Under the pieces are notes generated by a model, which saw only the letters and a list, made by a program, of their open reading frames with translations, did not search any database and was not told the DNA's origin. From positions 186,001 through 250,000 of the forward strand of contig CAKUVI010000002.1 of assembly GCA_934699095.1 (NCBI GenBank): a stretch of DNA of 64,000 nt, written 5' to 3'. Shown piece after piece: positions 7,094 to 14,838 of the stretch. Both the position numbers and the translations under genes were made by a program. The DNA is from an uncultured Bacteroidales bacterium. GTDB taxonomy: Bacteria; Bacteroidota; Bacteroidia; Bacteroidales; WCHB1-69. Position 1 is the stretch's first letter; every line of letters starts with the position of its first letter.

Positions 7094-8140
7094 TTAGCCT
7101 CTTACTTTTTTCATGATTTTCTCCCAAAGTCTTTGAGGATATTTGTCGTCCCCAACTTCATAATATGTATCACCATCGTTTGTCGAATTATATGTTCCTG
7201 TGGAGAATGGTATGAAGTCGCAATTATAAGGTTTAAGCCATTTTACAATAGGAGTGTCATTTCTGAAAGGGTTAATAATGCCACTGAAGTTGTTTTTCAA
7301 ATCACCTAATGCTTGAGGCATGTTAACAACACCCTGTCTGATGATCAATTCCTGTTTTTCGTCTATTTTATTGTATAGAAGAATGAATGAATCTTTGTTT
7401 TTATTTTTTTTCACCAACCGGTTGATTTTCCCTACGTATTCACGTCTGTCTTGGTCATTTTTCCAATCAGGTTCGAGAATTATCAACCAGACTTTCCTGA
7501 CTTTGAGGTTTATTATTTTGTTTATATACCTCGGATATTCGTTGCCTCCTTTTGACTTCGAATCCATGAAATAGTGTTCGCCGGGAGCTTCTAACAGCTG
7601 GCATATAGGGCTTCCATTCTTAAAGACACGCAGAAGCATGAAGTCGTTAGTACTTTCTGCAGCCTTGTCGCTATTTACCATTTCGTTGAAATTCTCGCAC
7701 ATCATCCTGTATTTTGAGTCTTGGCTGTCGCGAAAGTTTTTTTCAGGAGAGACGCTATAGCCATTTTCAATCAACCAGCGCGACAACCTGACCAAAGTCA
7801 TGGTTTTGCCGCAGGCGGGAGGGCCGAAAAGCACCACTATCGGCGTTTTCGTGTCGGCTACAGTCACTTTTATTTCATTAACATCCTTTATCTCTGCAGT
7901 AGTGTAGCCGCCATAGCTGTGGTTGTTTTCCATAGGAGCCGATGAATCATCCGTGATGTTGACTGTAATGCCATCGTCACTGTCTGTGCTTGATTCATCA
8001 TCGGTGTCATCGTCCTCGTCAGTATTTGATACATCATCATTATATGATGTATCATCTTCCTCTGTTGCTTGTTGGAGCTCTTCGTTGTTGTTTTCAGTCT
8101 CAGTGCTCTCATCTCCAAAATAATTCTTCGCTACTAACAT
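7094..8140 (-). CDS. cassette gene 2: P-loop GTPase with acidic N-terminal tail, 348 aa
   Basis: Residues 10-60 are a disordered acidic tail (Asp, Glu, Ser, Thr). The G domain starts near residue 88. It has a Walker A GPPACGKT (106-113), an EAPGE motif at 184-188 in the place of the G3 DxxG, a G4 NKID at 257-260 after a hydrophobic strand (FILLY), and a possible G5 at FIPFSTG (309-315). The NKxD motif makes GTP the likely nucleotide. The Asp of G3 is replaced by Glu-Ala-Pro-Gly, which is unusual. It recalls GTPases at the centre of bacterial GTPase-associated conflict systems, but I cannot place it in a named family. It is cytosolic and sits between a four-TM protein and two TM coiled-coil proteins. 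Confidence 0.75.
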   Translation of the reverse strand: MLVAKNYFGDESTETENNNEELQQATEEDDTSYNDDVSNTDEDDDTDDESSTDSDDGITVNITDDSSAPMENNHSYGGYTTAEIKDVNEIKVTVADTKTPIVVLFGPPACGKTMTLVRLSRWLIENGYSVSPEKNFRDSQDSKYRMMCENFNEMVNSDKAAESTNDFMLLRVFKNGSPICQLLEAPGEHYFMDSKSKGGNEYPRYINKIINLKVRKVWLIILEPDWKNDQDRREYVGKINRLVKKNKNKDSFILLYNKIDEKQELIIRQGVVNMPQALGDLKNNFSGIINPFRNDTPIVKWLKPYNCDFIPFSTGTYNSTNDGDTYYEVGDDKYPQRLWEKIMKKVRG

Positions 8141-8162
8141 GATTTTTGTATTTATTTATTCT

Positions 8163-9218
8163 TTATTCACTTTTTTTGAAGGCCAAGTCGAAGAAAATGA
8201 AGGCCGCCACATCAACGAGAAGGGATATCAGAATCCAGAAGATGAAGCCGTGGCCTTTGTAGTTCCCCTTGATGAAATCGCCCCACACGTCGAACACGCT
8301 CATGAGCCTCTTGACTTTTGTCACGGGCGACGCAGCTGTATATCTCTCCTTGTCGGTGTGCGATTTGAAGACGATGAACTTTTCATAGTTGCTTATCGTA
8401 GAATAGCCGTTGTTCAGCCGGTGGTTCAGGTCGTGCGCGAAATTGATGTCGTTTATCGCTGAAATGTCCTTGGTCAGCTCGTTTTCCGCCGCCTCAATGT
8501 TTTTCAGTGAAACCGAGGCCTCTTTCTGGAACTGCTTTGTATTTACTGCCATCATCGAAGACCTGATGTTGTCTTTTCTCACTTGTGCCAAAGCGTAGAT
8601 CTTCTTTCTATATTCTCCTACAAGTTTTTTTCTCTGCTGCTCCGAAGTGCTCTTGTAAGACAGCGGTTCTACAGTCGGGACATTCAGCAAAACGGCAAAA
8701 TCTTCTAAAATTTGTTTTGATTTGGGGCCGAAATTCGGATTCACTGCATTCATTATTTCCGCTTCTAATTCACCCAACTTGATTTCTACTTTATTATCAA
8801 GATCGTTCTGTTGTTCCTTGATCTTATCTTCGATTTTTTTGTTCGAGACGAGCTGTCCAAGATAGCCTTTCGTGGTTGAGATGTCGTCGTTGGCCACGTC
8901 GGAGGCAACCGAGCGGTAGAAGAAGGTGTGTGTGTTGGTCGGCAGGCTGCATATCAGCCAGAAAACGGCGACAATGAGGATCCCAGCAGCAAGCTTGCCG
9001 CCTTTGTTCTCTACGTATATGTCGGAATTGAAACTGTCGGCTATCAGTATCGTGCCGATAGAGGCTATGATGAAGAAGCCAATGGTCACGGCGTAGCAGA
9101 AAACCAACGGCCACGACGGCAGCAGCATATGCAGTGACTCGGCTGTCGCCCAGCAGCTTACAGAGGCAAAAACAATGTAAGCGACAAGAAATAGTAATTT
9201 TTTGTAGTTGTTTTCCAT
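8163..9218 (-). CDS. cassette gene 1: four-TM protein with large periplasmic helical domain, 351 aa
   Basis: Four membrane segments are visible at about residues 7-25, 35-60, 76-92 and 322-346. The positive-inside pattern (YKK at the N-terminus, KKSE at the C-terminus) puts both ends in the cytoplasm, so the 230-residue stretch 93-321, which is strongly helical with coiled-coil character, should lie in the periplasm. No family is recognised; the layout is that of a membrane sensor or scaffold. It is the first gene of the five-gene cassette, 22 bp upstream of the GTPase, and is preceded by a perfect operator-like palindrome at 9287-9304. Its base composition is richer in GC than the two genes that follow. 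Confidence 0.7.
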   Translation of the reverse strand: MENNYKKLLFLVAYIVFASVSCWATAESLHMLLPSWPLVFCYAVTIGFFIIASIGTILIADSFNSDIYVENKGGKLAAGILIVAVFWLICSLPTNTHTFFYRSVASDVANDDISTTKGYLGQLVSNKKIEDKIKEQQNDLDNKVEIKLGELEAEIMNAVNPNFGPKSKQILEDFAVLLNVPTVEPLSYKSTSEQQRKKLVGEYRKKIYALAQVRKDNIRSSMMAVNTKQFQKEASVSLKNIEAAENELTKDISAINDINFAHDLNHRLNNGYSTISNYEKFIVFKSHTDKERYTAASPVTKVKRLMSVFDVWGDFIKGNYKGHGFIFWILISLLVDVAAFIFFDLAFKKSE

Positions 9219-9560
9219 AATCTATATTGTGTTCGGTTTATTGTGGATTAAATATTATCAAAATTTCGGAGCGTAAAAATAAACCATTGACAGTTTACTG
9301 TCAAACAATGGACATGGAAGATTCGTAACTTATTGATTATCAATAGTTATGTTATTTTCATAACTTTGACATCTGCACTTTAGTGGGATTTAATAGTGGA
9401 GTATATGTAAACAATTATATATCAGATTGTTGTATTTTTGTTACTCATGGATTTGAATTGTTTTGATGACTATATTCAATATAGACACTATAGACGTTCC
9501 TATGTGTTTGTTTTTTGATGTTTTTGAACAATTTGCACTTGTTAGCTGCTGAAACAAAAC
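9219..9560. other. 342-bp intergenic region upstream of the cassette
   Basis: No convincing open frame is present. The region contains the 5' leader of the cassette, a palindrome (9287-9304), a smaller palindrome TTGAT-T-ATCAA near 9333-9343, and two plus-strand TAnnTTTG boxes (9361-9368 and 9433-9440) that face no gene but point toward the terminator at 9561-9592. Confidence 0.5.
9284..9311. promoter_or_regulatory. operator-like palindrome upstream of the cassette
   Basis: TTGACAGTTTACTGTCAA (9287-9304) is a perfect 8-bp inverted repeat with a 2-base centre. It is flanked by outer CCA (9284-9286) and TGG (9309-9311). It lies 69-93 bp upstream of the first cassette gene, a position suited to a dimeric repressor or activator. 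Which protein binds is unknown; no regulator gene is adjacent. Confidence 0.5.
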
Positions 9561-9592
9561 AAAAAAAAGACGACCGTAGGGTCGTCTTTTTT
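9561..9592. terminator. strong bidirectional terminator
   Basis: GACGACC and GGTCGTC pair around a GTAG loop, flanked by an A-run on one side and a T-run on the other. On the minus strand it ends the COG2403 gene (stop at 9614). On the plus strand it could end a transcript started in 9361-9440. Confidence 0.85.
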
Positions 9593-9613
9593 GATTATAT
9601 AATGCAAAACTTA

Positions 9614-11035
9614 TTATTTTTTGCGTCTGCGAGGTTTGAGGTTGTGTTTTGCAATGAAGTCGTCCAAGATCTCCTTCAATGTAGGAGTGCCGATCTCTTG
9701 CAATTCGTAACCGACTTTTACAACAGGTTGTTTGATCTTGATGAAACGTGGGAGGTCGATAGGAGTACCGATAACAACAGCGTCGCAAGGAGTGTTAGCG
9801 ATAGTCTTTTCGAGGTCTTTCATCTGTTGAGCGCCATAGCCCATTGCAGGAAGAAGAGTACCGATGTTCGGGTATCTTTCGAATGTTGTGGTGAGTTCGC
9901 CAACGGTGTAAGGTCTTGGGTCAACGAGTTCAGCAGCACCATGTTTCATGGCAGCAACTGTACCGGCACCAATCTTCATTTCACCGTGAGTCAATGTAGG
10001 ACCGTCTTCAACAACGAGCACTCTCTTGCCCTTCAACAGTTCTGGTTTGTCAACTGTGAGGATAGAAGCGGCGTCGATTTGGATGGCGTTAGGATTGATT
10101 TTGCGAAGGTTGTCTCTAACAGTGTTGATGTTGTCGAGAGAAGCAGAGTCTATCTTGTTGATAACGATAACGTCTGCCATACGAGCGACTACTTCACCTG
10201 GATAGTAGCTAACTTCTGCGCCTGGACGCAATGGGTCAGCAACGCCGATGGTGAGGTCTGGCTGATAGAATGGGAAGTCGTTGTTACCACCGTCCCAGAG
10301 AACGATATCGCAACCGTCAGGATCGTTTTCAGCGCCTGCCATCTCAACCCACTTGCCAGTTTGAGGATCTTTGGTCTTGCCACCCTTGAGGATAGCTTCG
10401 TAGTCAACACCAGCGTAGATCACGTTACGTTTTGTAACTACGTGTGGTTCATACTCTTCCATTTCCTCGATTGTGCAGTTTTGGTATTTGAGGTCGGCAA
10501 CTTCTGCGAAACGTTGTACGATTTGTTTGTTCAAATCCGGATCGTAAGGCATAGGGTGACGAACAGCAACTACTCTGAAGCCCATACCAACGAGGTATTC
10601 GATGATCTTACGTGAAGTCTGTGATTTACCGCAACCTGTACGTGTAGCGCCAACTGCGATAACTGGCTTCTTTGATTTAACCATGGTGTCTTTAGGACCC
10701 ATCAACCAGAAGTTTGCGCCTGCAGCGTTCACGATTGCGCTGATGCCCATAACGTATGAATATGGTTTGTCACTGTATGCGAATACACAATCATCAACGT
10801 CGAACTCCTTGATCAGTTCTGTCAACTTTGATTCAGGATAGATCCTGATACCCTTTGGATACAAATCTTCACCTGCCAATTCCTTCGGATACATACGGTC
10901 GTCGATACCAGGAATTTGTTCTGCTGTGAAAGCAACTACGTTGTAGTTCTTGTTGTGGCGGAAAAAGGTGTTGAAATTGTGGAAATCTCTTCCCGCAGCA
11001 CCAATGATGATCACATTTCTAACTTTTTTTCTCAT
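9614..11035 (-). CDS. COG2403 predicted GTPase, cyclic 2,3-diphosphoglycerate synthase-like, 473 aa
   Basis: A Rossmann-like N-terminal domain (residues 1-120, starting RNVIIIGAAGRDFHNF) precedes a P-loop domain with GATRTGCGKSQT at 129-140, followed by VRHPMPY and a G4-like NKID in VIVINKIDS. This matches the COG2403 family, related by annotation to archaeal cyclic 2,3-diphosphoglycerate synthetase; the bacterial substrate is not established. The gene stands alone between its own promoter (11093-11100) and a strong terminator (9561-9592). Its codon use (CGT, GGT, GTT, GCT) resembles that of gdhA in this window rather than its neighbour tsaD, suggesting high expression. A Lys/Arg-rich C-terminus (PRRRKK) is present. 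Confidence 0.85.
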   Translation of the reverse strand: MRKKVRNVIIIGAAGRDFHNFNTFFRHNKNYNVVAFTAEQIPGIDDRMYPKELAGEDLYPKGIRIYPESKLTELIKEFDVDDCVFAYSDKPYSYVMGISAIVNAAGANFWLMGPKDTMVKSKKPVIAVGATRTGCGKSQTSRKIIEYLVGMGFRVVAVRHPMPYDPDLNKQIVQRFAEVADLKYQNCTIEEMEEYEPHVVTKRNVIYAGVDYEAILKGGKTKDPQTGKWVEMAGAENDPDGCDIVLWDGGNNDFPFYQPDLTIGVADPLRPGAEVSYYPGEVVARMADVIVINKIDSASLDNINTVRDNLRKINPNAIQIDAASILTVDKPELLKGKRVLVVEDGPTLTHGEMKIGAGTVAAMKHGAAELVDPRPYTVGELTTTFERYPNIGTLLPAMGYGAQQMKDLEKTIANTPCDAVVIGTPIDLPRFIKIKQPVVKVGYELQEIGTPTLKEILDDFIAKHNLKPRRRKK

Positions 11036-11092
11036 AAATTTAATTTTTTAAGTTATAAAAAATGAATTTTTATTGTGTCTTTTTTTGCAGCG

Positions 11093-11100
11093 CAAAAGTA
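11093..11100 (-). promoter_or_regulatory. -7 box (TACTTTTG) for the COG2403 gene
   Basis: The minus strand reads TACTTTTG, matching TAnnTTTG, 58 bp upstream of the start at 11035. No clear -33 TTTG is seen. Confidence 0.6.
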
Positions 11101-11179
11101 TAAAAAAATCTGTTAGAAAACAACATTGTAAATTTTTTTATTTTTTTTATTGCTGTATGGTGGAAATTACCGAATGTCA

Positions 11180-12211
11180 TCAGTTGTGCATCGTCTTTTG
11201 CATCGAATCGTTGCTGTAAGGAGCGACGTCATACCCTACGAATTCTTTCTTCAAATACTTGAAGTAACCGCAGACGGCCACCATCGCCGCATTGTCGGTG
11301 GTGAGGTCCAACGGCGGCAGGAATATATTTCTGCGATAGCGTTTTGCGAGGTCCGTCATGGCTTCTCTCAGTCCCGAATTCGCCGAAACGCCGCCCGCCA
11401 GCACAATGTCTTTGCAGGGTGATTCCTTGAAGGCTTTCTTCACCTTGTCGGTGAGAGATCTTATGATGGCATGTTGCATTGAGGCGGCCAAGTCGTGAAT
11501 GTTCTCCTCTATGAAATTCGGATTTTCCTTCAGGTTGTCGCGGATGAAATAGAGGAAGGATGTCTTAAGTCCGCTGAAACTGTAGTCCAATCCGGGCAGG
11601 TGCGAGATTGAGAACGAGAACTTTGTGGGGTCGCCTTCTTTGGCGTATTTGTCGATGACAGGGCCGCCGGGGTAGGGCAGTCCCAGTATTTTTGCCGCCT
11701 TGTCGAAGGCTTCGCCCGCCGCATCGTCGATGGTTCCGCCCAACTTCACCATGTCGAAGTAGTCGTTGACTTGTAGCAGCAGCGTGTGGCCGCCGGAGAC
11801 TGTGAGGCAGAGGAACGGGAACTGCGGCTTGGCTTTCTCCTCGCCAGGCTTGTCAAGGAAGTGCGCCAACACGTGCGCCTGCAGATGGTTGACCTGTATC
11901 AGCGGTATCTGAAGGGTGTAGGCCATGGCCTTTGCAAACGAGTTGCCAACCAATAGAGACCCCATCAGTCCGGGGCCGTTGGTGAAAGCAATGGCCGAGA
12001 GTTGCTCCTTGCGCACGTTGGCCCGTTTCAGGGCGGTGTCGATAACAGGTATTATGTTCTGCTGGTGGGCCCTCGACGCCAACTCCGGAACCACCCCGCC
12101 GTATTCGGCATGTATCTTCTGACTCGCTATCACATTCGACAGGATTGTCGTTTCCTCTATTACTGCCGCCGATGTGTCGTCACACGACGATTCTACTCCT
12201 AATATGTACAT
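11180..12211 (-). CDS. tsaD: tRNA N6-adenosine threonylcarbamoyltransferase TsaD
   Basis: TsaD transfers the threonylcarbamoyl group from TC-AMP to A37 of ANN-decoding tRNAs, working with TsaB and TsaE in the cytoplasm. The protein is 343 residues, normal for the family. It opens with the ASKHA-fold signature ILGVESSCDDTSAA, carries the metal-binding NHLQAH (His-x3-His), and has the glycine-rich GGVSANSGLRE block near the end. It is a single gene with its own promoter box at 12249-12256. The MATE transporter lies upstream in the same direction, 54 bp away. The other tsa genes are not in the window. Confidence 0.97.
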   Translation of the reverse strand: MYILGVESSCDDTSAAVIEETTILSNVIASQKIHAEYGGVVPELASRAHQQNIIPVIDTALKRANVRKEQLSAIAFTNGPGLMGSLLVGNSFAKAMAYTLQIPLIQVNHLQAHVLAHFLDKPGEEKAKPQFPFLCLTVSGGHTLLLQVNDYFDMVKLGGTIDDAAGEAFDKAAKILGLPYPGGPVIDKYAKEGDPTKFSFSISHLPGLDYSFSGLKTSFLYFIRDNLKENPNFIEENIHDLAASMQHAIIRSLTDKVKKAFKESPCKDIVLAGGVSANSGLREAMTDLAKRYRRNIFLPPLDLTTDNAAMVAVCGYFKYLKKEFVGYDVAPYSNDSMQKTMHN

Positions 12212-12248
12212 TTTCGACTTTGGATTCTATGTATGATAAATTCAGCGG

Positions 12249-12256
12249 CAAAACTA
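12249..12256 (-). promoter_or_regulatory. -7 box (TAGTTTTG) for tsaD
   Basis: The minus strand reads TAGTTTTG, fitting TAnnTTTG, 38 bp upstream of the tsaD start, in the short gap after the MATE gene. Confidence 0.55.
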
Positions 12257-12265
12257 CATTTTTTT

Positions 12266-13615
12266 TCATTGTAGTCGAACAACATATCCATATCTTTCTT
12301 TGTATCTGTTGAGAAAATAAACCGACAGGATGAGCGTGGCGGCCTCGGCGCACAACACGGCAAACCATATCCCCTTCACTCCGAATATGGCCGGGATCAC
12401 GAAAATGGCCGATGTCTCGAATATCAATGCCCGCGTTGTGGATAGCACCGCCGAGACCAAGCCGTTGTTCAACGCCGTGAAAAATGACGATGTGTAGAAA
12501 TTCAGTCCCACAAGAAGATACGAAAGTCCGTATATCCTGAAAGCGGTCAGGGTGATGCTGTGAAGTCTGGCGTCATAACCGACGAACAACTTCGTGAGCG
12601 GATAAGAGAACACTTCCATTGAAATTGTGAGTGTTAGGCCTAATACAGCCATGATTTTAAGGCTTTTGACATAAACATTCCTTAATTCGGCGTTGTTTTT
12701 AGAGCCGTAATTGTAGCTTACAATGGGCGACGAGCCTATCGCAAACCCCAAGAAAACGGCGAAAAAGATGAACTGCACATACATTATCACTCCGTATGCA
12801 GCCACTCCATTCTCGCCTAAATACTTCATCAGTTGATAGTTATAGCACATTGAAACTATGGTACCCGATATGCTCGAGAAAAATTCGCTCAATCCGTTGA
12901 ACAACGATTGGAACAGGGCTGCCATGTCGAAATCGGGCTTTACAAAACGCAACGGCGACTTGTTTGGCAAGGCGAAATAGACCAACGGAATTGCACCACC
13001 GGTGGTCTCTGCCGCCACTGTGGCCCACGCTGCACCGGAAAGCCCCATTTTGAAGACAACAATGAGCAGAAAATCGAACAGAATGTTCATGACTCCGGCA
13101 AAAATGGTGACTATCAGTCCAAGTTGCGGTCGTTCGGCTGCCACCATGAAGGGCTGGAATATGTTCTGGAGGGTGAAGAACGGCAAGGAGATCATCAGGA
13201 TTCTGCCATAGAGCAGACAGTCGTCAAACAGCTGTCCCTCGGCACCCATCAGCTTCGCCACGGGTCTCAGGCTGGCAACTCCAATGATTGAAAACAGACA
13301 ACTAATAGCAAAACCAACAACCACCAACATTGTGAACACCCCTTTTGCTTTCTCCTTCCGACTCTCACCGAGCATCTTCGCCACCAGGGCACTTCCGCCA
13401 GTGCCCAACATGAACCCCGCAACACCGAGCATCATCAAGAATGGGAACATGAGGTTCACCGCCGCAAATGATGTCTTCCCCACAAAATTCGACACAAAGA
13501 CCCCGTCCACCACACTGTATATCGACGTGAATATCATCATCAATATGGAAGGCAAGGTGAACCTTATCAACTTTGGATATGTGAAATGGTCTGAAAGCTG
13601 TATGTTTTGGGCCAT
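12266..13615 (-). CDS. MATE family efflux transporter, 449 aa
   Basis: This is a hydrophobic protein with about twelve membrane segments in two halves, as expected for MATE (MatE domain twice) drug/sodium or proton antiporters. Family features are the N-terminal FTLPSILMMIFTSIYSVVDG segment, GTGGSALVAKMLGE after TM2-3, and the equivalent GFAIGSSPIVSYNYG in the second half. The length is normal. Substrates cannot be inferred; the sequence pattern is closest to the MepA/VmrA-like branch common in Bacteroidales. It sits 38 bp downstream of the methyltransferase gene and may be read from the operon that starts at 20596. Confidence 0.92.
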   Translation of the reverse strand: MAQNIQLSDHFTYPKLIRFTLPSILMMIFTSIYSVVDGVFVSNFVGKTSFAAVNLMFPFLMMLGVAGFMLGTGGSALVAKMLGESRKEKAKGVFTMLVVVGFAISCLFSIIGVASLRPVAKLMGAEGQLFDDCLLYGRILMISLPFFTLQNIFQPFMVAAERPQLGLIVTIFAGVMNILFDFLLIVVFKMGLSGAAWATVAAETTGGAIPLVYFALPNKSPLRFVKPDFDMAALFQSLFNGLSEFFSSISGTIVSMCYNYQLMKYLGENGVAAYGVIMYVQFIFFAVFLGFAIGSSPIVSYNYGSKNNAELRNVYVKSLKIMAVLGLTLTISMEVFSYPLTKLFVGYDARLHSITLTAFRIYGLSYLLVGLNFYTSSFFTALNNGLVSAVLSTTRALIFETSAIFVIPAIFGVKGIWFAVLCAEAATLILSVYFLNRYKERYGYVVRLQ

Positions 13616-13653
13616 AAATTAAATGTCGTGTCCGGAATCGGGCCGCGAAAATA

Positions 13654-14838
13654 CTAAAATTTCGCCTTGGAACAGACCATGATCACCTTCTGCCCGTTGG
13701 AAAGCGTTGTGCCAAATATGAAACATCCATTTCCATCCTTGATTTTCAATGTCTTACGCAACTCTTCGGCCGATATTGGAAAATTCCGTACCGAAATAGA
13801 TGCTGTTTCTATTGTCATAAGCCGGCCTCTGAGCTTTTTCGGCTGGTATGGAATCACTGCCAGAACCTTGAACATCCTTCCGGGAAAGTTTACCACCAAC
13901 TCGTCAGCGGTGTACAAGTTGGTGTTTGTGGCCAGTTTGCCGATTGAAAATATTTCACTCACGCTGTTGTACAATCCTGATTTCATGACAGCGGCATTGG
14001 GCTCGTATAACCAGTTCCCTACATCTTTTGCTATCTTCGGCGTCAGAACTTTCTCCAAGGACATCCACTGCGAGAATGTCTCGACAATATTTCCCTTAAC
14101 ATTTTTTGTGATTATTTTGACATCATCGATCTGTTTTTCTGACGAGAGTACGCAGAGTATCTCCTTGCACTCGTTGTCAACAGACACAATGTGCAGCTCG
14201 GTCATCTCAGGTAGGTCTCTTGCAAGTTCAACGATGCTCAGCATAGGGGAGAGCTTGACGGCCAAAGTGCGGCATTTGGAGAGCAATATATCTTTGTAGT
14301 CAAGGATGTTTGGCGATAAGTCTGGCAGTTGCACGACCCGGTTCCCGTTGGTGTCGCGGCGTGAAGGGTCAACATAAATCAAATCACAAAAGCCCAATCC
14401 CTCGACACTACTTTCCAAATTAGCATTTTGGATTTCTATATTATTGATTCCGAGATATTTGCAGTTATGCTCGAAGATGTTACATAGTTCTGAATCAGGT
14501 TCAACATATAATCCTTTGTTGAATTTTTCAGATAGAAAGATGGTGTCAACTCCGAAACCGCCGCTCAAGTCGGCGAAGGATTCGCCTGAGAAGAGCGATG
14601 CTTTGTATGAGGCGGTTACCGATGATGAACACTGCTCCATGGACACGCGTTTGGGATAGACCACATCCTTGTTGGCGTATAACTCCGGGAGTTTGAGTTT
14701 TGCTTTCTGCCTGCCTTCGATCTGCTGGAGAGCTGCTTGCAAGTCTATTTCGGGGTTCTTCGGTGGATGCAGGGCGAGCCAAGCGACTTCCTTGCCGCCG
14801 TTCTCACGGATGAATTCTATGGTGGCTGTATTAAACAT
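13654..14838 (-). CDS. THUMP-like class I SAM-dependent methyltransferase (PG_1098 type), 394 aa
   Basis: The Rossmann methyltransferase core shows ADLSGGFGVDTIFLS (motif I-like) and YVDPSRRD in the position of the catalytic DPP(Y/F) loop. A C-terminal half corresponds to the PG_1098 ferredoxin-like and THUMP-like domains seen in Bacteroidetes. The family is thought to modify RNA, but the target is not established. The start at 14838 overlaps the 3' end of mfd by 8 bp, so the two are translated from one mRNA. Length is as expected for the family. Confidence 0.85.
   Translation of the reverse strand: MFNTATIEFIRENGGKEVAWLALHPPKNPEIDLQAALQQIEGRQKAKLKLPELYANKDVVYPKRVSMEQCSSSVTASYKASLFSGESFADLSGGFGVDTIFLSEKFNKGLYVEPDSELCNIFEHNCKYLGINNIEIQNANLESSVEGLGFCDLIYVDPSRRDTNGNRVVQLPDLSPNILDYKDILLSKCRTLAVKLSPMLSIVELARDLPEMTELHIVSVDNECKEILCVLSSEKQIDDVKIITKNVKGNIVETFSQWMSLEKVLTPKIAKDVGNWLYEPNAAVMKSGLYNSVSEIFSIGKLATNTNLYTADELVVNFPGRMFKVLAVIPYQPKKLRGRLMTIETASISVRNFPISAEELRKTLKIKDGNGCFIFGTTLSNGQKVIMVCSKAKF

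Noticed and set aside
9515..10615. Long plus-strand open frame of 366 codons
   Set aside because: It lies antisense to the well-supported COG2403 gene over most of its length and has low-complexity, hydrophobic composition without a recognisable domain.
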